Positions 1-9,328 of a DNA stretch of 64,000 bases are shown here, one piece after another (within the stretch, counting starts at the first letter, position 1; the number at the start of each line of letters is the position of its first letter). The DNA comes from Zizania palustris (taxonomy: Eukaryota; Streptophyta; Magnoliopsida; Poales; Poaceae): assembly GCA_019279435.1 (NCBI GenBank), contig JAAALK010000289.1:86459023-86523022 (forward strand), read 5' to 3'. Both the position numbers and the translations under genes were made by a program. The notes beneath the pieces were generated by a model that was not told the origin of the DNA, ran no database searches, and saw nothing but the letters and a program-made list of their open reading frames with translations.

Positions 1-1717
1 GGCTTCACAAAATAGACAGAAGATGGAGATTATGGAGAGAATAAAGGAGTTGGAGCTCAGAGCTGATGGTCCTGGCTTGCTTGCCCATGAATGGGAGGAG
101 AGACATAATCTGGACCGTCAGATAAATGATATTTATTAGAGAGAAGCGGAATACTGGCAGAGGAGAAGTGGCCAACGGTGGTTGACTCTTGGTGATGCCA
201 ACACGGGGTATTTTCATAAAATTGCCACCAGTAGGAAAAAGAAGGCTTCCATTTTGTGGTTGGAGGACAATGGGATTACTATTCCGATGGGTGATGCTCT
301 TAGGCGACACATAGAGGATTACTACAAAAAACTGTTTGGATCTGAACCTTTGGGGGATGTTCATCTGTCTAGAGATTTTTGGGCTAGCAGAAGACATGTC
401 TCTGGGGGAGATAATACTGAGCTGATTAAAGCTTTCTCGTTTGAGGAGCTGGATCTTGCTCTCAAAGGTATGAAACCTAATATGGCTCCAGGGCCTGATG
501 GGTTCTCAGTGAGCTTTTACAAAAAATTTTGGGGTTACTTTAGGACTCAATTCAAGGAGATGCTTGATGATCTTCATAAGCATGTATTGGATGTGGGGAG
601 GATAAACTTTGGGGAAATCATCCTTCTACCGAAAATCAAAGAAGCTCACTCCATCAAACAATTTAGACCCATCTGTTTGCTAAACGTTTGTTTTAAAATC
701 CTCACTCGGGTTCTGACTCTTAGGTTGAATAAGGTGGTTCACAAAATCATTGACCCCTGCCAGACAGCGTTTATCCCTGGCAGGAACATTCTAGATGGGG
801 TTGTGATGCTTCATGAAGTTCTCCATGAAGTCCACACCAGAAAACAGAGGGGGGTCATGTTAAAACTTGATTTTGAGAAAGCTTACGACAGGGTGCAGTG
901 GAGTTTCCTTTTTGAAGTTTTGGAAAGGAAAGGTTTCCATAAGAAGTGGATTGATTGGATTTCGAACGTGGTGGGGGGTAAGGTGGCTGTTAACATCAAT
1001 GGGGAATTAGGTCAGTACTTCAGAACATTCAGGGGGTTGAGGCAAGGGGATCCCCTCTCGCCTCTACTGTTTAATCTAGTTGGGGATGCGCTTTCAGAAC
1101 TTCTATTGAGAGCCAGAGAAAAAGGGCACTTGACAGGCTTGGCATCTCATCTTTTCTGTGGGGGTGTCTCTCACCTCCAATATGTTGATGATACCATCCT
1201 TCTAATGGAATACTCAGACTTAAACCTCATAACAGTCAAGTTTCTGCTTTACCGTTTTGAGGAGTTATCTGGGATGAAAATTAATTATCAAAAAAGTGAA
1301 GCTTTTACCTTGGGTTTGGATGAGAATGATGCTCAAAAAGTGGTGGATGTCTTTAATTGTAATTTGGGGACTTTTCCTATTACTTATCTGGGTCTGCCTA
1401 TTAGTCACTCGAAACCTTCTAGGAATGATCTGGGTGGTTTGGTCAATAAGGTGGAGAAACGTCTTTCGACATGGAAATGTGGGTACCTTTCCTATGGGGG
1501 CAGGATGATTTTAATTAATTCGTGCTTGAGCAGTATTCCTTTGTATACTATGGGTGTTTTCAAACTTCCTGAGACTATCCATAAGCAATTCGATAAAATT
1601 AGAAGTAGATTCTTTTGGGAGGGCTTAGGTCAAAGGAAAAAATATCACATGGTGGATTGGAGGACCCTTTGTATGCCAAAAAATTCGATGGGCTTGGTTT
1701 CCTGGACACGAGAGTGA
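1..1717 (+). pseudogene. LINE ORF2: reverse transcriptase domain
   Basis: This is the RT of a LINE, which copies its own RNA at a nicked target site. The frame is already open at base 1, has a stop near 138, then stays open from 182 to 1717. RT motifs appear in order: APGPDGF near residue 103 of the open stretch, RPICLLN, QTAFIPGR, LDFEKAYDR (motif A), GLRQGDPLSP (motif B), YVDD (catalytic motif C, about 1181-1192), INYQKSE (motif D) and YLGLPIS (motif E). WLTLGDANTGYFH before the domain is typical of plant LINEs. The C-terminal connection continues in another frame from about 1615, so a frameshift lies between 1615 and 1717. Confidence 0.9.
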
Positions 1718-2896
1718 TGAATACTTCTTTGCTTAGTAAATGGTTGTTCCGGTTACTTAGTGGTGATGAGGGTCCCTGTTTTGATCTGTTGAGAGCTAAA
1801 TACAATATTGAGGGTAGTCTCTTCTCTCATAAACCTTCTAGATGCTCGTATTTTTGGAGTGGGTTGATGAAACTTAGACCTTTATATCAAAAACATTGTG
1901 TTTTCGCTGTCGGGAGTGGAAAAAACACCCTATTCTGGGAATATTCTTGGCTTTCGGATACCCCTCTTAAAGTTCGGTTCTTTCAACTCTACAACATCTG
2001 TTTGCAGCCTCATGTCTTGGTGGCCGAGGTGTATAATAACAACTGGTGATTCGGTTTAGACGGTCGCTTTCGCCGGGTGAGTTTATGGCATGGTTCGAGT
2101 TGAGAGCACTGTGTGATAACGTGAATCTCATCAATAAGCCAGAACGTGTTAGTTGGCTTCTGTATAAACGGGGTTATACTGCTAAATCGTTATACGAGTC
2201 GGTGTCCTTCGGGGGGTCTCGATTTTGGAGACTAAATATGTTTGGGAGTGTGCTGCTCCCCTGAAAGTGAGATGTTTCTTGTGGCTTACGCTGAAGGGTC
2301 ATATTCAGGTGGGAGAGCAGTTGAGTAAGAAGAATTGGTCGGGAGACCTGAGCTGTAAATTTTGCAATCAATTAGAGTCTGTTGACCATCTTATGTTCCA
2401 GTGTGCTCTGTCAAAATTCGCCTGGTGTGTAGTTAAAGAGTCGTTGGGTTGGATAATTTGCCAAAATTCTACCAAAGATATCATTGATTGTCTCATTTGT
2501 AATATTTCAGTGAAAAGGAAGCTTCTTTTACTTAGTGTTCTTGCTGCTGGTTGTTGGGCCATTTGGATTATGCGGAATAATTACGTGTTTAATAACATCA
2601 TTCCTTCTAGTGTGCTAACTTTGCCATACTGTTTGACCTCTTTCATTTCGCAGTGGACGAAGGTGGCTCCGACTCGCTTGAAAGGGGATCTAAGGGATAT
2701 AGCCGAATTGCTCCTTGTTCAAATGTGCACTCTGGCAAAGGATGTGGGGGGAGAAATGCTCCAAACTGATGACGTAAATGTTGGGATTATTTGCTGGGCG
2801 GTGGCCCGTGCGAGCTCACCTGTGCTTGATGTCTTTTGGCTGGGTTTCCGTTACTTTTGGGCTGGCTTGTGGTTTCTTGTGTTCTGTTTTGGATGA
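1615..2896 (+). pseudogene. LINE ORF2: C-terminal region with RT zinc-binding domain
   Basis: Continuation of the LINE ORF2 after the RT, spread over three overlapping frames (1615-2049, 2046-2264, 2225-2896), so at least two more frameshifts are present. The last stretch contains PLKVRCFLWL followed by CKFCN and HLMFQC, the Cys/His pattern of the plant RT zinc-binding domain (zf-RVT) found at the end of L1-type ORF2 proteins. The stop near 2896 is followed by the 3' UTR. The family assignment is firm; the exact frameshift positions are approximate. Confidence 0.85.
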
Positions 2897-3141
2897 TATA
2901 AGACTTTAGTGGGGTTTTCGGGCTGTTCTACGTGCAGGCTATCCTGGTTGCTGTTATTTTCGTCCTCTAAGCTCAAGGCTGTAGTACTAAGCAGTCGTTT
3001 AGTGTTTTCTGTTTTGGGTTTGCACTAGTGGTGCATTCTGAATTGTAAAATTGGTGTCCCCAGTAACTCTGATTCCCGGTTCGTTCTTCGCTTTCAATAT
3101 AAAGCGGGGCGTGATGTGTTCGCGCCTGTTTTTCAAAAAAA
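2897..3141 (+). other. LINE 3' UTR and short A-run
   Basis: Non-coding tail between the ORF2 stop and the resumed Ty3 coding. It is T/G-rich, contains a CTTTCAATATAAAGC-type stretch common at LINE 3' ends, and ends in TTTCAAAAAAA. The 7-base A-run is short for a LINE tail, either because of shrinkage or because these elements make short tails. Confidence 0.7.
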
Positions 3142-3599
3142 TGAACCCACTCAAGTGTGCTTTTATCATGTCGGTGGGAAATTTCTTAGGATTCATGATC
3201 CATGAGAGAGGTATTGAAATTGATCCTAAGAGTCATGAGAAGATTAGAGAGTTTGAAGCGTCGACATGCAAGAGAGATGCGTAGAAGTTGCTAGGCAAGG
3301 TAAATTATTTACGTCATTTTATATCTAAATTGTCTGGCAGGATTGATGATTTTTTCTCTATACTTTGACCAAAGAACGAAGCCGAATTCACTTGGGGGGG
3401 GGGGCAAGTCAGCAACGTGCTTTTGACCAAATAAAGAAGTGCTTGTTGTCACAGCTAGTGGTGAGGGCACCAAAAGCCAGAATACCATTTCGGCTGTATG
3501 TTACCGTAGAGATGATAGCGTGATAGGAGCCATGTTGACTCAAGAGGTAGAAGGGAAGGAGTACATCATCACGTTCTTGTGTCGCCGCTTGTTGGATGC
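3142..3599 (+). pseudogene. Old Ty3/gypsy element: RT end and start of RNase H (left half)
   Basis: Degenerate Ty3 pol. NPLKCAF, FLGFMIHERGIEIDP and, after frameshifts, LLGKVNYLRHFISKLSG are the C-terminal RT and thumb motifs. QQRAFDQIKKCL and YIITFLCRRLLDA are the connection and RNase H start. Several stops, frameshifts and a G-run near 3394-3403 break the frame. Coding stops exactly at the GATGC target site of T1 and resumes at 15577, joining LLDA to ETRY in the same RNase H motif. The LINE at 1-3141 interrupts it upstream. Confidence 0.85.
3595..3599 (+). repeat. Target-site duplication GATGC, left copy (T1)
   Basis: GATGC immediately before the TGTTGGG start of the left LTR is repeated at 15577-15581 directly after the right LTR. 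A perfect 5 bp duplication is expected for Ty3 integration. It proves that the two LTRs belong to one insertion. Confidence 0.97.
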
Positions 3600-4233
3600 T
3601 GTTGGGACGATGGATCGAACTAGCAGGTTTTCTTAGTGGAAAATGAGAGTAGTGTATTCAATGCCCTCTTGAGCCTGCCTGTTACAACTGTAGTGGGGGG
3701 TATTTATAAGGCGCCTCGTCCAGAGGGCTAAGCGCCTCTGGACCGCCAATGGCTACCTGACCAAACAACGGTCGGTATTACAGACAAAACAGACGATACA
3801 TAGTACAGACAAGAAGATTCCACTCTGACAGCGTACCAGCCGTGTCGGACGCCTCCTGCGCCGCCCGACACGGCCCAGAGGATCACGATCCAGTCCCTTC
3901 GTACAACCGCCCAATCCTTTTCCCGCCAAAACACCCTCCGGGTTCACCGCTACGGATCGGAAGAGGACCCCCGGCCTCCTGCCGTCGGAGGACAGCCTCC
4001 GGTGCCCTGCGCCGAAGGGCGACCTCCGACGTCTTCTTTCAGCGGGTGGCCCCCGATGCCTCTCAGCCGGAGGGCAGCCTCCGGTTCCTTCTCCCGGAGG
4101 GCGGCCTCCGGCACCTTCTCCGGGAAGGCGGCCTCCGATCTCTTACCCCCGGAAGGTAGCCCCTGGCATTAGGCTTCGGGCCCTCCGACCGAGGGCCTCC
4201 TCCTTCGGTTTCCGAGATTATCTTCCCCCAACA
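3600..4233 (-). repeat. T1 left LTR (3' LTR in element orientation)
   Basis: 634 bp, starting TGTTGGGACG and ending CCCCCAACA, so the ends form a short inverted repeat. It has the same length as the LTR at 14943-15576, with only substitutions between them. Its last third holds GC-rich tandem units with CTCCGG/CCGGAGG dyads at about 4060-4140. Reverse-strand TATAAATACC lies near 3699-3710. Confidence 0.96.
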
Positions 4234-4260
4234 GTAGCCCCTCGCTTCTTCCCGCTCGTA
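4234..4260 (-). other. T1 polypurine tract region
   Basis: Read on the minus strand, the bases just before the 3' LTR are purine-rich (GGGAAGAAGCGAGGGGCTAC). The same GCGAGGGGCTAC lies beside the LTR in T2, and CGAGGGGCTAC in T3. This is the expected place for priming of plus-strand DNA. Confidence 0.7.
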
Positions 4261-4652
4261 ATCCTGCAATAAGAGGGGGTGGAAGCGCACAAGATAATCC
4301 TGATAATTCTCGCTGGCGCGTACCTCGCTTTAAAGTGCCAAATCCGCCGCGGCGCGGAGGGGCGTCGGGGTAAGGAGGCAAGAGGCCGGGGGGTTGAAGT
4401 CCGCCTCGAGCCCTCTTTTTCCATCATGCCGAAGAGAGTTGACCGGGCCGACGGGAGACCGACACACCTTGACCCGGGGGGCTCCGATTCCGAGGGGCCG
4501 GACGGGCTCCTCCGGAAGAAATTAATGCACGTGCAGATGGTATCGAGGAGGCGGGCCGCTGGGAGGCCGCCACCACGCCCTGATGCGCCAGCCGGCCTTA
4601 AATGCGATGCCGCGCAATCCGCCGCGTTCACACGCTAACCGGATCGGGAGGG

Positions 4653-4681
4653 GAACCGTCGGTCTCGCAACAGGATATAAT
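4653..4681 (+). promoter_or_regulatory. Probable promoter of the T1 antisense gene
   Basis: ATATAAT at 4675-4681 lies about 110 bp before the ATG at 4791, a normal plant TATA-to-ATG distance. GAACCGTC (4653-4660) resembles a MYB-type site, and the same octamer lies upstream of the T2 gene. The rest of 4261-4790 is GC-rich leader with no coding that I trust. The TATA box recurs in T2 and T3, which supports function; transcription itself is inferred. Confidence 0.55.
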
Positions 4682-4790
4682 CCCCCTCGCGGCTTCCTCC
4701 TCGTTCGCCCATACGCGCCAACTCTAGCCACTCGAGCCGCCATTCAACCTGCTCCCTGAGCTCTGCATTCCCTCTCTCTGTTCTTCAAGA

Positions 4791-7700
4791 ATGGCGAGGA
4801 ACACTGCCCCTGCAATGGCGATGGATCCGCGCTTCTTGCAACGCCAGATGGCGGCGGCAGCGGCGGCGACAGCGACCGACACGTCGGAGGTGCGTGGCGC
4901 GCGTGATCTCCGCCCTGCTTCTGAGCGATTCCGAGAGCAAACCTTGGAGCTCGGGCCATCTGCGTGCACCGAGGCATCGATTGAGCAAGCAACCAGGAGC
5001 CGTCTCAGTCCAGAGACGCCGGCGAGGAGGCCGGGCCGGGAGATGACCCCGCAGCCGTGGGAAGGCGAGGTCGTCGTTTTTGAAGCCTTCTTCGACGCGG
5101 GCCTGGGATTCCCCGCCTCGGAGCTTCTCGCCGGGGTGCTGGACGCGTTCCATCTGGAGCTCTCGCAGCTGTCCCCCAACGCCGTGGCCCGCCTCGCCAT
5201 CTTTGAGTGGGCCATGCACGCCGAAGGCTGCGAAGGGAGGGCAGAGGTCTTTGCGGAGATGCACGAAGCCCTCTGCCAGCCGAAGAAGAAGGGAGGCCGG
5301 GTGCTGGCCTTCGGGAGCATCAACTTCCAGCTCCGAAGGAGATATGCGGACTCCTTCCCGGCGAAGGCCACCAACGAGAGGTGGTATTCGAAGTGGGTGA
5401 ACCGGTGGTTCTACGTCCGCGTAGGGCTCGCCTCCGGCCTGGCCGGGATCCCGCGCCACATCTGGTTCCGGAGAGAGGCGCGCATCGAGGCCAACGCCGG
5501 GACGATTTCCGCGAGGGTACAACTTCTCCAGATCGTCGCCCGCCGGATGAGCATGCGGGACTTGGCGGAGGAGTTCGTGGCCCTCGAGATCCCTCTGCTG
5601 AAGGAGGAGTGGCCCGCCTCGCTCCAGAGCAGCCGAGACGAGTCGATGCCTTCGGAGCTCTCCCGCCGGCTCGGTAAGTGCCAACTCTTGGTTGCTTCTG
5701 TCCTTGCCTTTCATGCTCGAGGAGTACCCCGGCCCTGACGAAGAGATGCAGGATCGCTCGTCGCCCGAACGCCCGAGGAAGTCACTCGCCTGGCGGAGAG
5801 GATTCTCGGGGTCCCAACCGCAGCCGAACGGGCCCGCCGGCTGGAGCTGGTGGGCTCTTGGGAGCGCTTCAACAGGGTGTGGGGGGCGCTCGAGCTCACG
5901 CCCCCGCCCCTTCCGGAGGGCGAGGTCCTTCGGGACGTCTCGAAAAGGAAGGCGAGCGACGCCGACGACGGCCTTTCTCCGGGCCGCTCAAAGAAGAAGA
6001 GGATAGTGAAGGGCCGAAGCATATGTCCCCGGGACCTTCTTCGGCCTCTCGCTCCGACGGAGGGGGTTCCAGCGAGGGGGCCCAATCAGAGTCAGGAGAC
6101 CCTCCGGCGATTCCGGTTCCGACCTCGCCGGTCCGGCCGGACGCCAGAAGAAGTGAAGATGCTCCTCCTCGCCCGAACCCAACGGAGCCCGCGCCGGGGG
6201 CCGGACAAGGGGCACGTGACGCCGAAGCGACGCCTCGCCCCGGAACCGCTTCCTCGCCCGCACTCGTTTCGGCGGGGGGCTCCGCGGGCTCCTTCGAGAG
6301 TAGGGCCGCGGATAGCTTGGACCGCAGGGGCTTAGCTGACCCGCTTGGCACCATCGAGAAGAGCGCCGACAAGGAGGCTGAACTGGCCGCGGCGGCGGCG
6401 GGCTCTCCGCCGAACTCCATCGACAACCTCTTCTACCGCCCAAGCCCGTCGGGCCACTTCCAGCCCCCGGATTGCCCCGACGATGCTGCGGACGCAGGTA
6501 TAGTAACTTAGCCACACTTCTCCGTGCGCCAGGGGCTTTTCCACTTTTAACTCTTATTCGCTCGCGCAGACACACCGGCCGGAGGCATGGAGCCCGTCGC
6601 CCCCTACCCCGCGGATGCTCCGGATGCGAGGTCCGGAGCCCCTGTCGCCGCGAGGAGGGCCTCGGGCTCGCGGGACGAGGCGGAGTCCAGGAGCACCGAA
6701 AGGGCCCCTCGGGAGTCCGCCGGAGACGCTGAGGTCCGGCCTCGGCCTCCCTCCGATCGTCGAGCCGTGCAATGCTCCGTGCCGCTCCTGCGCCCTTTCT
6801 TAGCGGACGGCGAGGACTTCGTGTTCAAGGTGGCCCCGATCCACGACTATTACCTGCGGCTGCGGGAGGCTCCGATGATAGGCGAGCTGGGGCTATCAGA
6901 TGGCCTGGACCTCGGGAGGGCCATCGAGACGGCAGCGGGCCAGGTACTTCTTCGGACATATTCACCGCTCCCTTAGCAGCCCTTCTGACCATCTTTTCGT
7001 ACGCAGGTGGTAGCACTGGCGCAGGGGCAGTTGTCTGCCCTGCTTTCCGAACGCCAACAACACGAGGCGTACGCCGCGGAGCTCGCGACCCGGGTGGCTA
7101 CCGCGGAGAGGCTAGCCCGCGAGCGGTCGTCGGAGGCCGAGGCCCTTCGGCTTCAGGCGTCGAGGATCGGGGCGTTGGAGGCCCAAGCGGCGGAGGCGGA
7201 CTCCCTCAGGGCCCGCATCGCGGAGCTGGACGGGCTTCGGGCCTGGGCCACCCGCGCCGACGAGTTGGAAGCGGAGGTCGACGCCCTCCGAACCCGAGCT
7301 GCCGAAGCGGAGGTGCTCCGGTCCAGGGCCGCGGAAGCAGAGCGGCTCGAAGGGGAGGTGTTCCGGCTTCAGGCCCAGGCCTCGGAGGCGGCAACCAAGG
7401 TCGAAGCCCTTGAGGCCCGGGTGACCCAACTGGAGGGAGTCGAAGTGGACCTCAACGCCCAGAATGGGGAGGTCGCCGAGGAGCTTGCTGAGGCCGGGAA
7501 GACGGCGGCCGACGCCGCGGAATCCTTGCGGAAGATGCTGGCGTGCTACGGTACCGGCTGCGGCACGTTCGACATCGCCCGGGAGCCCCTAGTCCGCCAG
7601 GTGAAGTTCATCCGGTCCGCCATCCGGCAGATACATCTCGCCATGGCGCAGTATGGCGAGGTGTCCGCCCGGGTGGCCGCGTACGGGATTCTCCGGCACT

Positions 7701-7942
7701 TCGAGGCGTCTGGGCTCCCGCTTCCCTCGTCTTCGTGTCCGCACCCGGTTGCCTTCGTGGGGGACCACCTCCGGACGCCGAGCCTCGCGCTGACTGAGTG
7801 TTGGAGGGCGCTCAAGGCGGTTTGGCAGACCGAGGGCCCCGCGGCGATCCAGGCTTGGCTGGAGGAGGCGCTCCGCGCACGCGGTCCTCCGGCTCCTTCG
7901 AAGCCTTCGACCTCGGCCCGCTTGCCGGATCCGCAGGTGTAG
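4791..7942 (+). CDS. T1 antisense gene: gypsy-type transposon domain plus coiled coil, four exons
   Basis: Exons 4791-5673, 5752-6497, 6570-6943 and 7007-7942, with GT-AG introns of 78, 72 and 63 bp in phases 1, 1 and 0. The start ATG fits because T2 and T3 begin alike. Exon 1, residues about 90-265, matches the Pfam Transposase_28 'putative gypsy type' block: VVVFEAFFDAGLGFPAS, LSPNAVARLAIFEW, RAEVFAEMHEALCQPKK, RWYSKWVNRWFYV. Exon 2 has SWERFNRVWGALEL, a basic KKKRIVKGR stretch that could be a nuclear signal, a disordered acidic/Pro-rich part and NSIDNLFYRP. Exon 3 has HDYYLRLREAP. Exon 4 is a long Ala/Glu/Leu/Arg coiled coil, then YGTGCGTFDI and a tail ending PDPQV. One missing base near 6013 is the only break seen; with it the product would be about 979 residues. 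Its function is unknown. Despite the Pfam name I see no catalytic motif. Confidence 0.8.
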
Positions 7943-8032
7943 CTTTAGAGACCTATCCTTGCCTTACCCTATAATAGCTTAGGGAATTTGGTCATATATT
8001 TAATAAAGAGTATTCTTCCGGATCTTACTCAG
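7937..8032 (+). other. Possible fourth intron of the T1 antisense gene, with AATAAA
   Basis: A 96 bp AT-rich stretch between GC-rich coding blocks. It begins CAG/GTGTAG at the end of exon 4 and ends ACTCAG/GGT. Splicing would skip the TAG at 7940 and enter the downstream block in phase 0. It also holds AATAAA at 8002-8007, so without splicing the transcript could end here. T2 keeps the donor (AAG/GTGTAG at 24149) and the AATAAA but lacks the next exon. In T4 the donor is mutated. Confidence 0.5.
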
Positions 8033-8485
8033 GGTGTTCGCGTTTGCGATCGTGACGTCGAGGTGCTTGATTCCGACGACGCCCTTCGACATCGATGGGC
8101 TATCTTCGAAGCTATGCGAGCAAACCGGCCTGCGCGCTTCGTTTTTCCCCGCAGCAGTGACGGACGCGTGGACCCCGACGTCCTCCAAGGGGTTCTGAAC
8201 CATGTGAAGGAAGAAGAGAGAGGGTCCCGCTCGCCGTCCTCGTCCCCCGAACCGGTTGATTGGTCTGACACGGAGGCCGGTTTGGGTGAAGCGCCCCTCG
8301 AGAAGGGCGGTCTGCGTAGCTGGGCTCAGCTTCAAGCGGATCAAAGGGCTTTTCGTGCCCAGAAGAAGGAAGAGGAACGCAGGAAGAGGAAAGAGAGGTC
8401 CGGGCGGAGCGTGCCCATGACTTCGGGCCCTTCCAACTGGCGGGGCCCGCGGTTTTTGCTTGGCTTGGATGAGAACTTTTCTTGA
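8033..8485 (+). CDS. T1 antisense gene: putative alternative fifth exon
   Basis: An open block of 150 codons and a stop after the PDPQV stop of exon 4. Motifs include DVEVLDSDDALRHRWAIFEA, DPDVLQGVLNHVKEEE, VDWSDTE and LRSWAQLQADQRAFRAQKK, ending in a basic Lys/Arg-rich tail. A decayed homologue lies on the minus strand of T4 at 60444-60833 with EVFEPNEGLRQ, AILESLR, YVDWYDSEY and LLSWAELQEEQKKLRASKK. Conservation between such different copies argues for real coding. T2 has lost the block. It could instead be a separate downstream ORF. I do not recognise the family. Confidence 0.6.
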   Translation, partial: GVRVCDRDVEVLDSDDALRHRWAIFEAMRANRPARFVFPRSSDGRVDPDVLQGVLNHVKEEERGSRSPSSSPEPVDWSDTEAGLGEAPLEKGGLRSWAQLQADQRAFRAQKKEEERRKRKERSGRSVPMTSGPSNWRGPRFLLGLDENFS

Positions 8486-8639
8486 TTTTCTTCTTTGATT
8501 TGTAATGAACATTGTATGCTTTATGTGCTTGCTGCAGTCTGCGCCTTGCTCCTTCTCTTCCTCCCCCCCCTTAGCGGGTAGCTGGTTTACCGGCTGGGCA
8601 CTAATTAGTTCAGGAGAGAGAGTGCGGAGAATGCACGCC

Positions 8640-9215
8640 ACGTCAAGCCGGAGCTCGGAGCCTGAAAGCGCGGGTGCTTCGAGCCGGAGCTCAGAACCGA
8701 ACGCGAGGGCGCGTCGAGTCATAGCTCGGAACCCGAATGTGAGGGTGCGTCGAGTCATAGCTCGGAACCCGAATGCGAGGGTGCGTCGAGTCGTACCTCG
8801 GAACCCGAAAGTGAGGGTGCGTCGAGTCATAGCTCGGAACCCGAGAGTGAGGGTGCATCGAGCCGGAGCTCGGAACCCGAATGTGAGGGTGCGTCGAGCT
8901 GGAGCTCGGAACCCGAATGCGAGGGCGCGTCGAGTCATAGCTCGGAACCCAAATGCGAGGGCACGTTGAGTCATAGCTCGGAACCCGAGAGTGAGGGTGC
9001 ATCGAGCCGGAGCTCGGAACCCGAATGTGAGGGTGCGTCGAGTCATAGCTCAGAACCCGAGAGTGAGGGTTCGTCGAGTCATAGCTCGGAACCCGAATGT
9101 GAGGGTGCGTCGAGTCATAGCTCGGAACCCGAGAGTGAGTGTGCGTCGAGTCATAGCTCGGAACCCGAGAGTGAGGGTGCGTCGAGCGGGAGCTCGGAAC
9201 CCGAATGCGAAATTC
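8640..9215. repeat. T1 minisatellite, 36 bp unit, about 16 copies
   Basis: Tandem copies of a unit reading TCGAGTCATAGCTCGGAACC then CGAATGTGAGGGTGCG. Because 36 is a multiple of three, every frame stays open and yields artificial repeats such as ASSHSSEPECEG. The array lies between the end of the antisense gene and the integrase end of pol. Units vary at the CATA/CGGA position and at GAATGTG/GAGAGTG. I see no sign that the repeat encodes a protein. Confidence 0.93.
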
Positions 9216-9328
9216 CTGGAGTCGCTGCGCCGGCTGCGTTGGGCGAAACATTCGGCTGAATATTTTATTACACAATTGGTAGACAAAAAACAGGCGGCGG
9301 CGGCCGCTAGTAAAATACATTGACGGTG

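Larger units (their letters stand above)
1..3141 (+). mobile_element. LINE (L1-type non-LTR retrotransposon), 3' part
   Basis: The segment carries the reverse transcriptase and C-terminal zinc-finger part of a plant LINE ORF2, then a non-coding 3' tail ending in a short A-run at about 3135-3141. The upstream endonuclease and ORF1 would lie before base 1. The element sits inside an older Ty3 element: Ty3 RT coding resumes directly at 3142 (NPLKCAF, then FLGFMIHERGIEIDP). The 5' target duplication is outside the window. The coding part has a stop and several frameshifts, so this copy is dead. Confidence 0.9.

Noticed and set aside
3394..3403. Run of ten G in the old Ty3 fragment as a regulatory or G-quadruplex signal
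   Set aside because: A single homopolymer in a decayed coding region, more likely slippage or an assembly error.
8640..9215. CRISPR-like array
   Set aside because: Units are contiguous with no unique spacers, in a plant retrotransposon. It is a minisatellite.
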